From assembly GCA_005881495.1 (NCBI GenBank), contig VBHI01000162.1:1-15567 (forward strand): DNA of 15,567 bases, read 5' to 3'. The first letter of the stretch is position 1. The number at the start of each line of letters is the position of its first letter. This document shows, in pieces, positions 6,362-12,353 of the stretch. A program made the translations under genes and the position numbers. The stretch comes from Chloroflexota bacterium (GTDB taxonomy: Bacteria > Chloroflexota > Ktedonobacteria > Ktedonobacterales > Ktedonobacteraceae). The notes under the pieces were generated by a model. The model was given only the letters and a program-made list of their open reading frames with translations, did no database searches and had not been told where the DNA came from.

Positions 6362-6916
6362 ATGAGAAAAGTTATTGTATCCGAGTTCGTGTCATTGGAC
6401 GGTGTCGCGGAAAACCCCGCCTGGACCTTTCAATTCGGGAGCGAAGAACAGGAGAAGTATAAATTCGATGAACTCTTTGCGTGCGACGCTCTTCTCCTGG
6501 GACGAGTGACCTATCAAGGCTTTGCCGCCGCCTGGCCTCACATGCAAGGTACCGGGGAATATGGTGAGCGCATCAACAGCATGCCCAAGTATGTTGCTTC
6601 AACGACTCTCACTGAGATGGAGTGGAATGCCAGCCTGATCAAGGGCGATCTCGCGGAAGAGGTGTCCAGACTCAAGCAGCAGCCCGGTCAGGACATACTG
6701 GTTTTCGGCAGTTGCGAGCTTGTTTACACGCTGACACAACTGGACCTCATCGATGAATATCGGCTCATGGTCTTTCCTCTTGTTCTGGGGAGCGGAAAGC
6801 GTGTCTTCAGAGACGGGAGCGAGAAGAAAATACTGAAACTTGTCGAGACAAAGACGTTCGCTTCAGGCGTCGTTGTTCTTTCCTACGAGCCTGTAGCAAA
6901 AGGGGATGAAAAATAA
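6362..6916 (+). CDS. Dihydrofolate-reductase-like protein (RibD C-terminal domain family)
   Basis: The 184-residue single-domain protein opens with MRKVIVSEFVSLDGVAENPA, the typical first strand of the stand-alone RibD_C/DHFR-like family. DALLLGRVTYQGF, PKYVASTTLTEMEWNASLI, DILVFGSCELVYTLTQLDLIDEY in pieces, and the ending LMVFPLVLGSGKRVF follow in family order. These proteins have an NADPH-binding Rossmann-type fold. RibD proper reduces a riboflavin intermediate, but most stand-alone relatives have no known substrate. ATG 6362 has AAGGAGA directly upstream; longer in-frame starts back to 6257 lack such a site. The gene is transcribed toward the LacI-family gene, and the space between them carries a repeat copy and a small hairpin. 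It does not appear to be linked to a riboflavin pathway here. Confidence 0.88.
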   Translation: MRKVIVSEFVSLDGVAENPAWTFQFGSEEQEKYKFDELFACDALLLGRVTYQGFAAAWPHMQGTGEYGERINSMPKYVASTTLTEMEWNASLIKGDLAEEVSRLKQQPGQDILVFGSCELVYTLTQLDLIDEYRLMVFPLVLGSGKRVFRDGSEKKILKLVETKTFASGVVVLSYEPVAKGDEK

Positions 6917-6964
6917 GCACCTTCAGTCAAGCAGGGAGGCATTGTAGAGCAGCCCTTTGAGTTG

Positions 6965-6993
6965 TCGACGTACCTGGTGGGAATGTACGTTGA
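6965..6993. terminator. Hairpin between convergent genes
   Basis: TCGACGTAC (6965-6973) and GTACGTTGA (6985-6993) pair at 8 of 9 positions around an 11-nt loop. The site lies between the stop of the RibD-C-like gene and the end of the LacI-family gene. No T-run follows on either strand, so a terminator role is only suggested by position. Confidence 0.3.
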
Positions 6994-7032
6994 GATGCTT
7001 CGTTGCCCTCAGCATGACAGGGTGGGTTCCCT
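6993..7032 (-). repeat. Single inverted copy of the HPERSEGS-type intergenic repeat
   Basis: These 40 bp are, on the minus strand, nearly identical to the repeat units at 9322-9430: AGGGAACCCACCCTGTCATG, then a CTGAGGGCAACGAAGCATCT end. The copy stops 5 bp before the LacI-family stop codon, so it occupies exactly the convergent intergenic space. Confidence 0.8.
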
Positions 7033-7037
7033 GGTAG

Positions 7038-8030
7038 TCATCGAGGTGCACTTGATCCTCGTACCAGTAACTGTCCTTTCAGGATCACCTGACGCGTGGG
7101 ACGATTGGGATCGGCAACGCGTTGCAAGAGGAGTTCTGTCGCGGTTTTACCAATCTCATTGGTTGGTTGGGCAATGAGCGTCAGCGGAGGTTGGACGAGC
7201 GATGCCCAGGTGGTCTCGTCGAAGGCCACGAGAGCTATATCATCAGGAATGGTAAGATTGCGTTCACGAATGGCTTGCAAAGCACCTGCAGCCAGCAAGC
7301 TGTTCGTGGCCAGGAGTGCATCGGGTGGGTGAGCGGTATTGAGTATTTTCAAGGCAGCCGCATACCCCGCCTCAATCTTCGGCTGGACAAATTTCACATG
7401 GTCCGCTATTGGCGAGAGTTCATGCGCTCGTAATGCCTTTTCAAATCCTTTATATCTTTCTCTTCCAGTTGAACTCGTCTCACCGCAAAGAGCACCAATA
7501 CGTTGATAGCCATTCTCAATCAAATGGGTGGTCAGGCGATATGCGGCATCGACGTTATCAAGCAGCACCATATCAACATCGGCATCTTGAATAGAGCGGT
7601 CAACGATCACCGTGGGAAAGGTGACTTTCAATGCGGTGAAATTGGCTGCTGTTTGTCGTGTTGGAGAGAAAATCACTCCTGCCACATTTTCGTCTTGCAT
7701 TAAATTCAGGTAGATAGCCTCTTTCTCAGGATTTTCGTCCGTGTTGCAAAGGACGAGACTGAATCCCTGCTCATAGGCCGTATCTTCGACGGCACGACTT
7801 ATGGCGGTAAAGAACGGATTGCGAATATCTGAGACGATAAGCCCGATGGTATTGGTTTGCTGGGAGCGCAGACTACGAGCCAGCAGATTAGGTCGATAGG
7901 CTAATTGTGCCACCGCTTCCATCACGCGCTCGCGCACTTCTGGTCGTACGTGTGCACCGTTAGAGAGTACACGCGAAACCGTCGCCGTTGATACCCCAGC
8001 GGCTTTGGCGACATCCTTGATACTGGCCAT
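7038..8030 (-). CDS. LacI-family transcriptional regulator
   Basis: The 330-residue protein has the classic layout. It begins MASIKDVAKAAGVSTATVSR, a helix-turn-helix at residues 4-25. Then come a third helix (VRERVMEAVAQLAYRPN) and the hinge LLARSLRS, which in this family inserts a Leu at a central CG step. The periplasmic-binding-protein-like sensor starts at NTIGLIVSDIRNPFF and runs through GVIFSPTRQTA, DNVDAAYRLTTHLIENGYQRIG, DALLATNSLLAAGALQAI and IALVAFDETTWASLVQPPLT. It probably senses a sugar. The ATG at 8030 has GGGGGAG before it and an extended -10 upstream. Three operator-like sites with central CG lie between 8061 and 8245, which suggests autoregulation and control of a divergent transcript. 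No sugar transporter or glycosidase gene is in the window, which is unusual for the family. Confidence 0.92.
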   Translation of the reverse strand: MASIKDVAKAAGVSTATVSRVLSNGAHVRPEVRERVMEAVAQLAYRPNLLARSLRSQQTNTIGLIVSDIRNPFFTAISRAVEDTAYEQGFSLVLCNTDENPEKEAIYLNLMQDENVAGVIFSPTRQTAANFTALKVTFPTVIVDRSIQDADVDMVLLDNVDAAYRLTTHLIENGYQRIGALCGETSSTGRERYKGFEKALRAHELSPIADHVKFVQPKIEAGYAAALKILNTAHPPDALLATNSLLAAGALQAIRERNLTIPDDIALVAFDETTWASLVQPPLTLIAQPTNEIGKTATELLLQRVADPNRPTRQVILKGQLLVRGSSAPR

Positions 8031-8060
8031 ACACTTCTCCCCCTCTTTTTCAGAAGTATC

Positions 8061-8072
8061 GTAAACGTTTTG
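8061..8072. promoter_or_regulatory. LacI-type operator 1
   Basis: GTAAACGTTTTG carries the symmetric core AAACGTTT (8063-8070) with central CG. It lies at the expected transcription start of the LacI-family gene, 6-7 bp beyond its -10, where binding would block transcription. One outer arm is imperfect. Confidence 0.5.
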
Positions 8073-8076
8073 CTTA

Positions 8077-8082
8077 ATTATA
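8077..8082 (-). promoter_or_regulatory. Extended -10 of the LacI-family gene
   Basis: On the minus strand TGTTATAAT gives a perfect TATAAT preceded by TGN, an extended -10. No good -35 is present, which fits that promoter class. It lies about 47 bp before the ATG at 8030, between operators 1 and 2. Confidence 0.5.
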
Positions 8083-8110
8083 ACATATCTTCGTGAAATA
8101 TGCTATTGAA

Positions 8111-8127
8111 ATTGTAAACGATTTCCA
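8111..8127. promoter_or_regulatory. LacI-type operator 2
   Basis: ATTGTAAACGATTTCCA has the left half-site ATTGTAA in common with the perfect operator at 8228-8245 and a central CG. The right half is imperfect. Its centre is 53 bp from operator 1 and 117 bp from operator 3. Confidence 0.5.
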
Positions 8128-8216
8128 GAATCATTGCACTTTCCCGGCGAAATCGCGCATTTTGGGTAGGAATTCATCTGGTTTTTTGAAAAAGAGCAAA
8201 TTCGTATCCAATACAC

Positions 8217-8245
8217 TTGACAAAATGATTGTAATCGATTACAAT
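8217..8245 (+). promoter_or_regulatory. Strong rightward promoter with no annotated gene
   Basis: TTGACA (8217-8222) and TACAAT (8240-8245) are separated by exactly 17 bp, close to the housekeeping consensus. The perfect LacI-type operator occupies the spacer and the whole -10. Transcription would start near 8252 and run into a palindrome at 8322-8366. The next real gene starts at 8472. Confidence 0.65.
8228..8245. promoter_or_regulatory. LacI-type operator 3, perfect 18-bp palindrome
   Basis: ATTGTAATCGATTACAAT is perfectly symmetric around a central CG, as expected for a LacI/CcpA-family site. It lies between the -35 and -10 of the rightward promoter and shares its last six bases with the -10, so occupancy should exclude RNA polymerase. 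The likely ligand protein is the LacI-family regulator encoded at 7038-8030. Confidence 0.65.
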
Positions 8246-8255
8246 TCTGACAACG

Positions 8256-8312
8256 ATGAAAACATCCCAGTTGAGTTCTTCTCCATTAAATAGGCTGCCT
8301 GATTCATCGTAA
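8256..8312 (+). CDS. Possible 18-codon ORF or gene remnant downstream of the LacI-controlled promoter
   Basis: ATG at 8256 opens a frame of 18 codons (MKTSQLSSSPLNRLPDSS) ending at TAA 8310-8312. It lies a few bases after the expected transcription start and has no ribosome site, so translation is doubtful. It could be a chance ORF, a leader peptide, or the first codons of a lost sugar-binding-protein gene. The strict fit between promoter and terminating palindrome makes it worth listing, but the evidence is weak. Confidence 0.2.
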   Translation: MKTSQLSSSPLNRLPDSS

Positions 8313-8321
8313 TATACGGAC

Positions 8322-8366
8322 ACAAGAGTCATCCTGGATGTTTCAAACATCCAGGATGACTCTTGT
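8322..8366. terminator. 45-bp perfect palindrome, possible terminator or small-RNA end
   Basis: Two perfect 22-bp arms (8322-8343 and 8345-8366) surround a single C. The outer bases are ACAAGAGTCATCC and GGATGACTCTTGT. No T-run follows on the plus strand. It lies 70-115 bp after the LacI-controlled promoter and about 105 bp before the HAD gene. It shares ACAAGAG/CTCTTGT ends with the palindrome at 5247-5294. Confidence 0.55.
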
Positions 8367-8471
8367 TCACCTGGCGGTGGAGTGGTTTCGAAAGAATAGA
8401 GGTTATAGGAGGAGCGTATGATATACTAGCTTCTAAAGATTGGATACGTAGAATTCAGGAGATAGATTGGT

Positions 8472-9221
8472 ATGCAGGCTCCGCGAGCAGTAATTTTTGA
8501 TCTTGGGGGCACGCTGGTTGATTGGCCGGATTGGGACGATGGGGTGATCCGTTGCTGGAACCTATCGTATGATTACCTCATTAGCAGGGTGCCTGGTGGT
8601 GATTGGCCGGAGCGCGAGGTGTATGTGCAGGCGATGATGGACGCGGAAAGGGCGCACTGGCGTCGAGTGGAAACGGAACGGTGGAGTGGACCTCCAACGA
8701 GCCTGGTGAGCGATGGTTTCCGGCGCCTGGGACGTCACGCGGATGAGGAGGCATTGCTGGCGGCGCTCGATGGTTATGCGCGCGCGTTGGACGGCTGGGC
8801 AGCCGTTTTTCCTGATGCGCGTGAAACGCTGCAATTGCTGCGCGACAGTGGTTACAAGCTGGGCTTACTCTCGAATACCTGGTGGGCGGCTGAGTGGCAT
8901 AACGCGGACCTTGCAGCACACGGGCTGGACAGCCTGATCGACGAAATTGTGTATACCTCGGACCTGCCTCACTCAAAGCCGCACCCATCGGTGTTTTTGA
9001 AGGTGGCTGCGCGCCTGGATGTGGTTGCGGATGCGTGTGTGATGGTGGGAGATCGGATGATTGATGATATTTCTGGTGCTCTGGGTGTGGGAATGCGTGC
9101 AGTGTGGAAGGAGAATAGCAGTCCGTGGCCTAGACCTGAGCATATTTCTCCCACTGCTACGATAGTGCACCTGGCGGAATTGCCAAGATTGTTGCGGGCG
9201 TGGAATGGGGCATGTCTTTAA
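8472..9221 (+). CDS. HAD-superfamily hydrolase
   Basis: The 249-residue protein shows the four HAD motifs. The nucleophile loop is AVIFDLGGTLVD (Asp10), motif II LGLLSNT (Ser134), motif III SKPHPSVF (Lys169), and motif IV CVMVGDRMIDDISGA (Asp194 and Asp198/199). Between motifs I and II lies a helical cap of about 110 residues, rich in Trp, as in C1-cap phosphatases and dehalogenases. The position two after the nucleophile is Gly12 instead of the general acid/base Asp of typical phosphatases. This is seen in part of the superfamily and leaves the substrate open. AGGAG stands before the ATG at suitable distance. It may have its own promoter around 8405-8440, but I see no clear hexamers. A GC hairpin at 9230-9253 follows the stop. 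Confidence 0.88.
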   Translation: MQAPRAVIFDLGGTLVDWPDWDDGVIRCWNLSYDYLISRVPGGDWPEREVYVQAMMDAERAHWRRVETERWSGPPTSLVSDGFRRLGRHADEEALLAALDGYARALDGWAAVFPDARETLQLLRDSGYKLGLLSNTWWAAEWHNADLAAHGLDSLIDEIVYTSDLPHSKPHPSVFLKVAARLDVVADACVMVGDRMIDDISGALGVGMRAVWKENSSPWPRPEHISPTATIVHLAELPRLLRAWNGACL

Positions 9222-9229
9222 GCAGTAGA

Positions 9230-9253
9230 GGGCGACCCAAGCAAGGGTCGCCC
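9230..9253. repeat. GGGCGACCC hairpin repeat, copy 1 of the spacer
   Basis: GGGCGACCC (9230-9238) and GGGTCGCCC (9245-9253) form a perfect 9-bp stem with the loop AAGCAA. It follows the HAD stop by 8 bp and matches the core of the 136-bp element at 168-303. It may end the HAD transcript, but no T-run follows. Confidence 0.7.
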
Positions 9254-9321
9254 AATAAGCATCAACCTAAGAAAAGCCCATCAAATGCTTTAGGGGCGAG
9301 GGCGCGGCAGGAGGACGGTAC

Positions 9322-9660
9322 TGTCATGCTGAGGGCAACGAAGCATCTGGAGGGCCATGGAGACAGACCCTTCGCTACGCTCAGGGTGACAAGGGAACCC
9401 ACCCTGTCATGCTGAGGGCGACGAAGCATCTGGAGGCCCAGCGAGACAGACCCTTCGCTATGCTCAGGGTGACAAAGGAAGGACCCCTGTCATGCTGAGC
9501 ACATTCGCTATGCTCAGTGTAAACTCCGCGAAGCATCTGGAGGCCCAGCGAGACAGACCCTTCGCTATGCTCAGGGTGACAAGAGAGGGCCATGGAGACA
9601 GACCCTTCGCTACGCTCAGGGTGACAAGGGAACCCGGTCATGCTGAGGGCAACGAAGCAT
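9322..9660. repeat. Cluster of HPERSEGS-type intergenic repeats
   Basis: Units of about 75-80 bp follow one another: GTCATGCTGAGGGCAACGAA, a GCATCTGGAGG segment, a GAGACAGACCCTTCGCTACG segment, and CTCAGGGTGACAAGGGAACC. Copies begin near 9323, 9406, 9488 and 9638. The third is rearranged, with an internal extra GAGACAGACCCTTCGC block. The reverse strand translates as repeated CHPERSEGS-like peptide, a well-known sign of non-coding intergenic repeats rather than a protein. One lone inverted copy is at 6993-7032. Confidence 0.85.
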
Positions 9661-9676
9661 TAGGTTGTTGCATATT

Positions 9677-9700
9677 GGGCGACCCAAGGGTCGCCCCTAC
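9677..9700. repeat. GGGCGACCC hairpin repeat, copy 2 of the spacer
   Basis: GGGCGACCC (9677-9685), AA, and GGGTCGCCC (9688-9696) are followed by CTAC. This is the same order as the right end of the 136-bp element at 168-303. With the copy at 9230-9253 it brackets the HPERSEGS repeat cluster. Confidence 0.75.
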
Positions 9701-9702
9701 AA

Positions 9703-9758
9703 AGGACGAGCGCATTTAATGAGAGATAGAAGGACGGGCGCATTTGAAGAGAGATAGA
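9703..9758. repeat. 28-bp tandem duplication before yggS
   Basis: Two exactly adjacent 28-bp units (9703-9730 and 9731-9758) differ at three positions. Each contains CGCATTT and ends in GAGAGATAGA. The second unit's GAGAGA lies 10-15 bp before the yggS ATG and may serve as its weak ribosome site, so the duplication also doubles that site. Confidence 0.8.
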
Positions 9759-9763
9759 TTACT

Positions 9764-10480
9764 ATGAATGAACAGCTGGCGAATGTTGAAGAGAGATTGG
9801 CCGCTCATATTGCGCGGGTATGGGCGAAGATTGAGGAGGCCGCGAGGGGGGTGGGGCGAAGCCCTGAGGAGATTACGCTTGTGGCTGTTTCAAAAACTGT
9901 TCCTGTGGAATTGGTGAAAATAGCGTATAATCTAGGGGTGACCGATTTTGGTGAGAATCGCGTGCAAGATGCACTGCCCAAAATTGCTGAGTTTCATCCG
10001 CAGGGGATGCGCTGGCATATGATTGGTCACTTACAGAGCAACAAGGCGAGCAAGGTCGTCAGTGTGTTTGATGCTGTACAGAGTGTCGATAGCTTGCGGC
10101 TGGCACAGGTTTTGAACCGGCATGCTGAGGAAGAGGGTAAAGTTCTTCCGGTACTGCTGCAGGTCAATGTATCTGGTGAAAAGAGTAAAGAGGGGATGAC
10201 TCTGGATGAGGCGCTGGGGGTGGCTCGTCAGATTGTGGCGCTGCCATGCTTGAAGGTGCACGGTTTGATGACGATTGCACCGCTGGTGGATGATGCAGAG
10301 AAGGTACGATATGTGTTCCGCGGCCTTCGCGATCTGCAAGAGCGGCTGCGGCACGAGGTGCCAGAGGGTTCATGGCTCGATCTATCGATGGGCATGACCG
10401 ATGATTATCGTGTGGCTATTGAAGAGGGAGCTACGATTGTGCGTATTGGGCGGGCGATCTTTGGTGAGCGTGCTAAATAA
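9764..10480 (+). CDS. yggS: YggS/PROSC-family pyridoxal-phosphate homeostasis protein
   Basis: The 238-residue protein is a TIM-barrel PLP binder. The cofactor lysine is Lys44 in TLVAVSKTVPVEL. Other family motifs are GVTDFGENRVQDALPK, WHMIGHLQSNK, VQSVDSLRLAQVLNRHA, LLQVNVSGEKSKEGM, VHGLMTIAP, LSMGMTDDYRVAIEEGATIVRIGRAIFG in pieces. YggS proteins hold and deliver PLP and affect amino-acid and keto-acid balance; no clear enzyme activity is known. The length fits the family. The start at 9764 has only a weak upstream purine stretch from the tandem repeat. It is the first gene of a same-strand set with the DUF6391-like gene, yggT and yggU, an arrangement common in bacteria, often near cell-division genes, which are absent here. 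Confidence 0.93.
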   Translation: MNEQLANVEERLAAHIARVWAKIEEAARGVGRSPEEITLVAVSKTVPVELVKIAYNLGVTDFGENRVQDALPKIAEFHPQGMRWHMIGHLQSNKASKVVSVFDAVQSVDSLRLAQVLNRHAEEEGKVLPVLLQVNVSGEKSKEGMTLDEALGVARQIVALPCLKVHGLMTIAPLVDDAEKVRYVFRGLRDLQERLRHEVPEGSWLDLSMGMTDDYRVAIEEGATIVRIGRAIFGERAK

Positions 10481-10557
10481 GTATCTCGATTCTACAGGGT
10501 GAACAAGTGGGATCACTCGCTTGATGGAATACATGTTTCTAAAGGGGACATATTACA

Positions 10558-11052
10558 ATGAAGACTGGTGAAGTGTTTTTTGGCCGTCGTATTCGTCAAA
10601 ACCATGCACTGGAACATGCGACGATTACTATTCTGAGTGGCATGGTTCCTGACCTGCGGGTGAGTGCGCGTTCCAGCTCAAATGGATTCATTGTCTTTGG
10701 AGATGTTGATCTTGGAATGCTGCGCCGGGCGCTTGACGAGGCTTTGCGCCGTTTGCAGGCAGGTGAAACAGAACTGGCTATTCATCCAAACTGCGGTACG
10801 AATCTCGCGGTTGGCGTCTCACTGGTGACTCTTGGGACGATACTGGGTATGGTCTCCGGTCAAACGCGTACGCGAGTGGCTTCGGCGGCGGCGTCTTCGG
10901 TGGCTGGTTTGCTGGCCGCACGTCCACTTGGAGAGTTTGTGCAGAAACATGTGACGACGTTGTCTGATCTTGAAGGGGTACGTGTGACGGACATTTTCCG
11001 CCGCAAGCTTTTTGGCTTCACTATTGTTGAGGTTCGTACAGTGCAGGAGTGA
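10558..11052 (+). CDS. DUF6391-like membrane protein of unknown function
   Basis: The 164-residue protein begins with a conserved-looking segment RRIRQNHALEHATITILSGM, in which His-Ala-Leu-Glu-His stands out as a possible metal-binding or catalytic site. Then come SSNGFIVFGDVD, a helix with LRRALDEALRRLQAGE, and LAIHPNCGTNLAV, again with His and Cys. A glycine-rich hydrophobic region at about 86-122 could form one or two membrane segments. The C-terminus is a small beta-rich tail (RRKLFGFTIVEVRTVQE). I recall this N-HALEHAT pattern from the family named DUF6391, seen in cyanobacteria and Chloroflexota; this naming is from memory and moderate in certainty. AAGGGGA precedes the ATG. It lies between yggS and yggT, with 10 bp to yggT, so it is probably in their operon. 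Confidence 0.7.
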   Translation: MKTGEVFFGRRIRQNHALEHATITILSGMVPDLRVSARSSSNGFIVFGDVDLGMLRRALDEALRRLQAGETELAIHPNCGTNLAVGVSLVTLGTILGMVSGQTRTRVASAAASSVAGLLAARPLGEFVQKHVTTLSDLEGVRVTDIFRRKLFGFTIVEVRTVQE

Positions 11053-11062
11053 GGTTAAGAAG

Positions 11063-11341
11063 ATGTTTGGTTTTCCAATTCCAATAGTGCACTGGATAAT
11101 ATTATACGGCATTTACATCATCATTCTGGCGATGTTGATACGCGCCATTGCCTCCTGGTTTCGTATCGATGAACGGTATGCCATCATACGTTTCCTGGCA
11201 CGGATTACGGATCCTTTCATTGAACCGGTGCGGCGTATTGTGCCGCCGATGGGTTTTATCGATATGGCGTTTATTATTACGTGGTTTCTGCTGAGTACGA
11301 TGCAGATTCTTTTGTTGCAGGGGCTGCCTGCGGGTTGGTAG
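11063..11341 (+). CDS. yggT: YggT-family membrane protein
   Basis: The 92-residue protein has two membrane helices, about 12-32 and 68-88. Between them lies the YggT signature: RAIASWFRIDERYAIIRFL, ITDPFIEPVRRIVPPMG and IDMAFIITWFLL. The family (also called YlmG in Gram-positives and chloroplasts) acts in envelope organisation, cell division or osmotic tolerance, with no defined chemistry. ATG 11063 is chosen because it follows GAGGTTAAGAAG and starts 10 bp after the preceding stop. A longer frame from 11012 would overlap that gene by 40 bp without need. The next gene begins 5 bp after its stop, which supports an operon. Confidence 0.9.
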   Translation: MFGFPIPIVHWIILYGIYIIILAMLIRAIASWFRIDERYAIIRFLARITDPFIEPVRRIVPPMGFIDMAFIITWFLLSTMQILLLQGLPAGW

Positions 11342-11346
11342 GGCTG

Positions 11347-11628
11347 ATGATGCTGATTTCGGTGAAGGTGATACCGCGCAGTAAGAAGAATAGTGTGGAG
11401 TGGGAGAGTTGGGAGGGTGGGGCAGGGGGAGAAGGGGAGAGGTTGAGGGTCCGGTTGACTGCTGCGCCCGTGGATGGGGCTGCGAATGAGGCGCTGGTGG
11501 CGCTACTGGCTGAGCGGCTAGGGTTGCCGAAGCGGCAGGTGGTGGTTGTGCGCGGGGTGACGAGCAGGCAGAAGATGGTGGAGGTGGTGGGTTTAAATCT
11601 TGAGGATGTAAAACGGAGGCTGGGGTAA
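11347..11628 (+). CDS. yggU: YggU/DUF167-family protein
   Basis: The 93-residue protein matches the DUF167 (YggU) family. It has SVKVIPRSKKNSVEW at the start, LRVRLTAAPVDGAANEALV with the invariant APVDG-AN core, LLAERLGLPKRQVVVVRGVT, and SRQKMVEVVGL. The function is unknown; the fold is a small alpha/beta domain. Two Met codons (11347 and 11350) stand in a row 5 bp after the yggT stop, and GGTAGGG upstream could serve as ribosome site. A glycine- and glutamate-rich insertion (ESWEGGAGGEGE) lengthens the loop after the first strand. The order yggS - (DUF6391) - yggT - yggU repeats a widely seen arrangement. Confidence 0.9.
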   Translation: MMLISVKVIPRSKKNSVEWESWEGGAGGEGERLRVRLTAAPVDGAANEALVALLAERLGLPKRQVVVVRGVTSRQKMVEVVGLNLEDVKRRLG

Positions 11629-11637
11629 ACAGGGAAT

Positions 11638-11660
11638 GAGCCACCCAAGGGTTGCCGTAC
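11638..11660. repeat. Degraded copy of the GGGCGACCC repeat
   Basis: GAGCCACCCAAGGGTTGCCG and the following TAC differ from the consensus GGGCGACCC-AA-GGGTCGCCC-CTAC at several positions but keep the order and the AA loop. It lies between the convergent yggU and the WD40 fragment. Confidence 0.5.
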
Positions 11661-11664
11661 CTGG

Positions 11665-12153
11665 TTAGCTCGCTTGCCACACGCGCATATCAACGCTTGC
11701 CGAGGCAATCTCTGTACTATCGGGGGACCAGGCTAGCGCGAGCACGATATCCGTATGACCGCGATAAATCAGCATTGGGCGCGCGGTAGACACATTCCAT
11801 ACCTGGACTGTCGTATCTATGGAACCAAAGGCGATGCGTCTGCCATCGGGCGACCAGGCTACTGAAAGCACTCCAATGGAATGTCCACGAAACGTCGAAA
11901 ATGTACCACCAGTTATACCATTCCAAACTTGCACGGTATCATCTTCGCTACCGGAGGCCAGGCGCGTTCCATCAGGTGACCAGGCAATACTCCAGATTTC
12001 ACCGAGATGACCTTGAAAGACAAAGTCGAGTTTTTTCGTCATCTTATTCCAGATGTAGACAAGCGCATTCGCGCCTCCATACGCGAGGCGTTTTCCATCA
12101 GGTGACCATGCTACTGCATGCATATTATCGTTCCCGGAAGTACCGTGAAACAT
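11665..12153 (-). pseudogene. WD40-repeat fragment, probable remnant of a kinase-WD40 paralogue
   Basis: The frame encodes 162 residues with four WD40 repeats, at about 11-38, 47-78, 89-120 and 131-160. Each shows the GH...VAWSPDG..IA.GS.D.TVQVWN pattern. The family normally needs about seven repeats to close a propeller, and nothing here supplies kinase, linker or membrane helix. An in-frame TGA lies six bases upstream of the first ATG, no ribosome site precedes it, and the first line has GTSGN where GHSG is expected. The end (DMRVWQAS) is like the end of the neighbouring kinase (TVQVWQA) but two residues shorter. It is best read as the C-terminal leftover of a second receptor, though expression as a small WD40 protein cannot be excluded. 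The 200 bp between it and the kinase hold no recognisable coding sequence. Confidence 0.65.
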
Positions 12154-12353
12154 GAGTCATCGCGAATTTTGCAGATGAAGATGAGTTCGTAATAAGGTTT
12201 TCTGCTCAGCCATCAAGGCCTACAAATTGCTGAGATTATGTTTTCGCCAGCTTTATTGCAAAGAGGATCACGAGCAGCGATGAGCTTTTGCGGAAACGCC
12301 AATGGCAATAGTCAGCCTCTTGTCTGAAATCGGCACTTGGTAATCCATGTTCA

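Noticed and set aside
8093..8293. Plus-strand ORF of 66 codons in the lacI upstream region
   Set aside because: It spans two operators and the rightward promoter, has no ribosome site and no family pattern.
9381..9641. Minus-strand ORF of 86 codons with repeated CHPERSEGS-like peptide
   Set aside because: It is a translation of non-coding intergenic repeats and has no ribosome site or domain.
9322..9660. Possible CRISPR array
   Set aside because: The units are 75-80 bp, with uneven spacing, internal rearrangement and no unique spacers of constant length; there are no cas genes.
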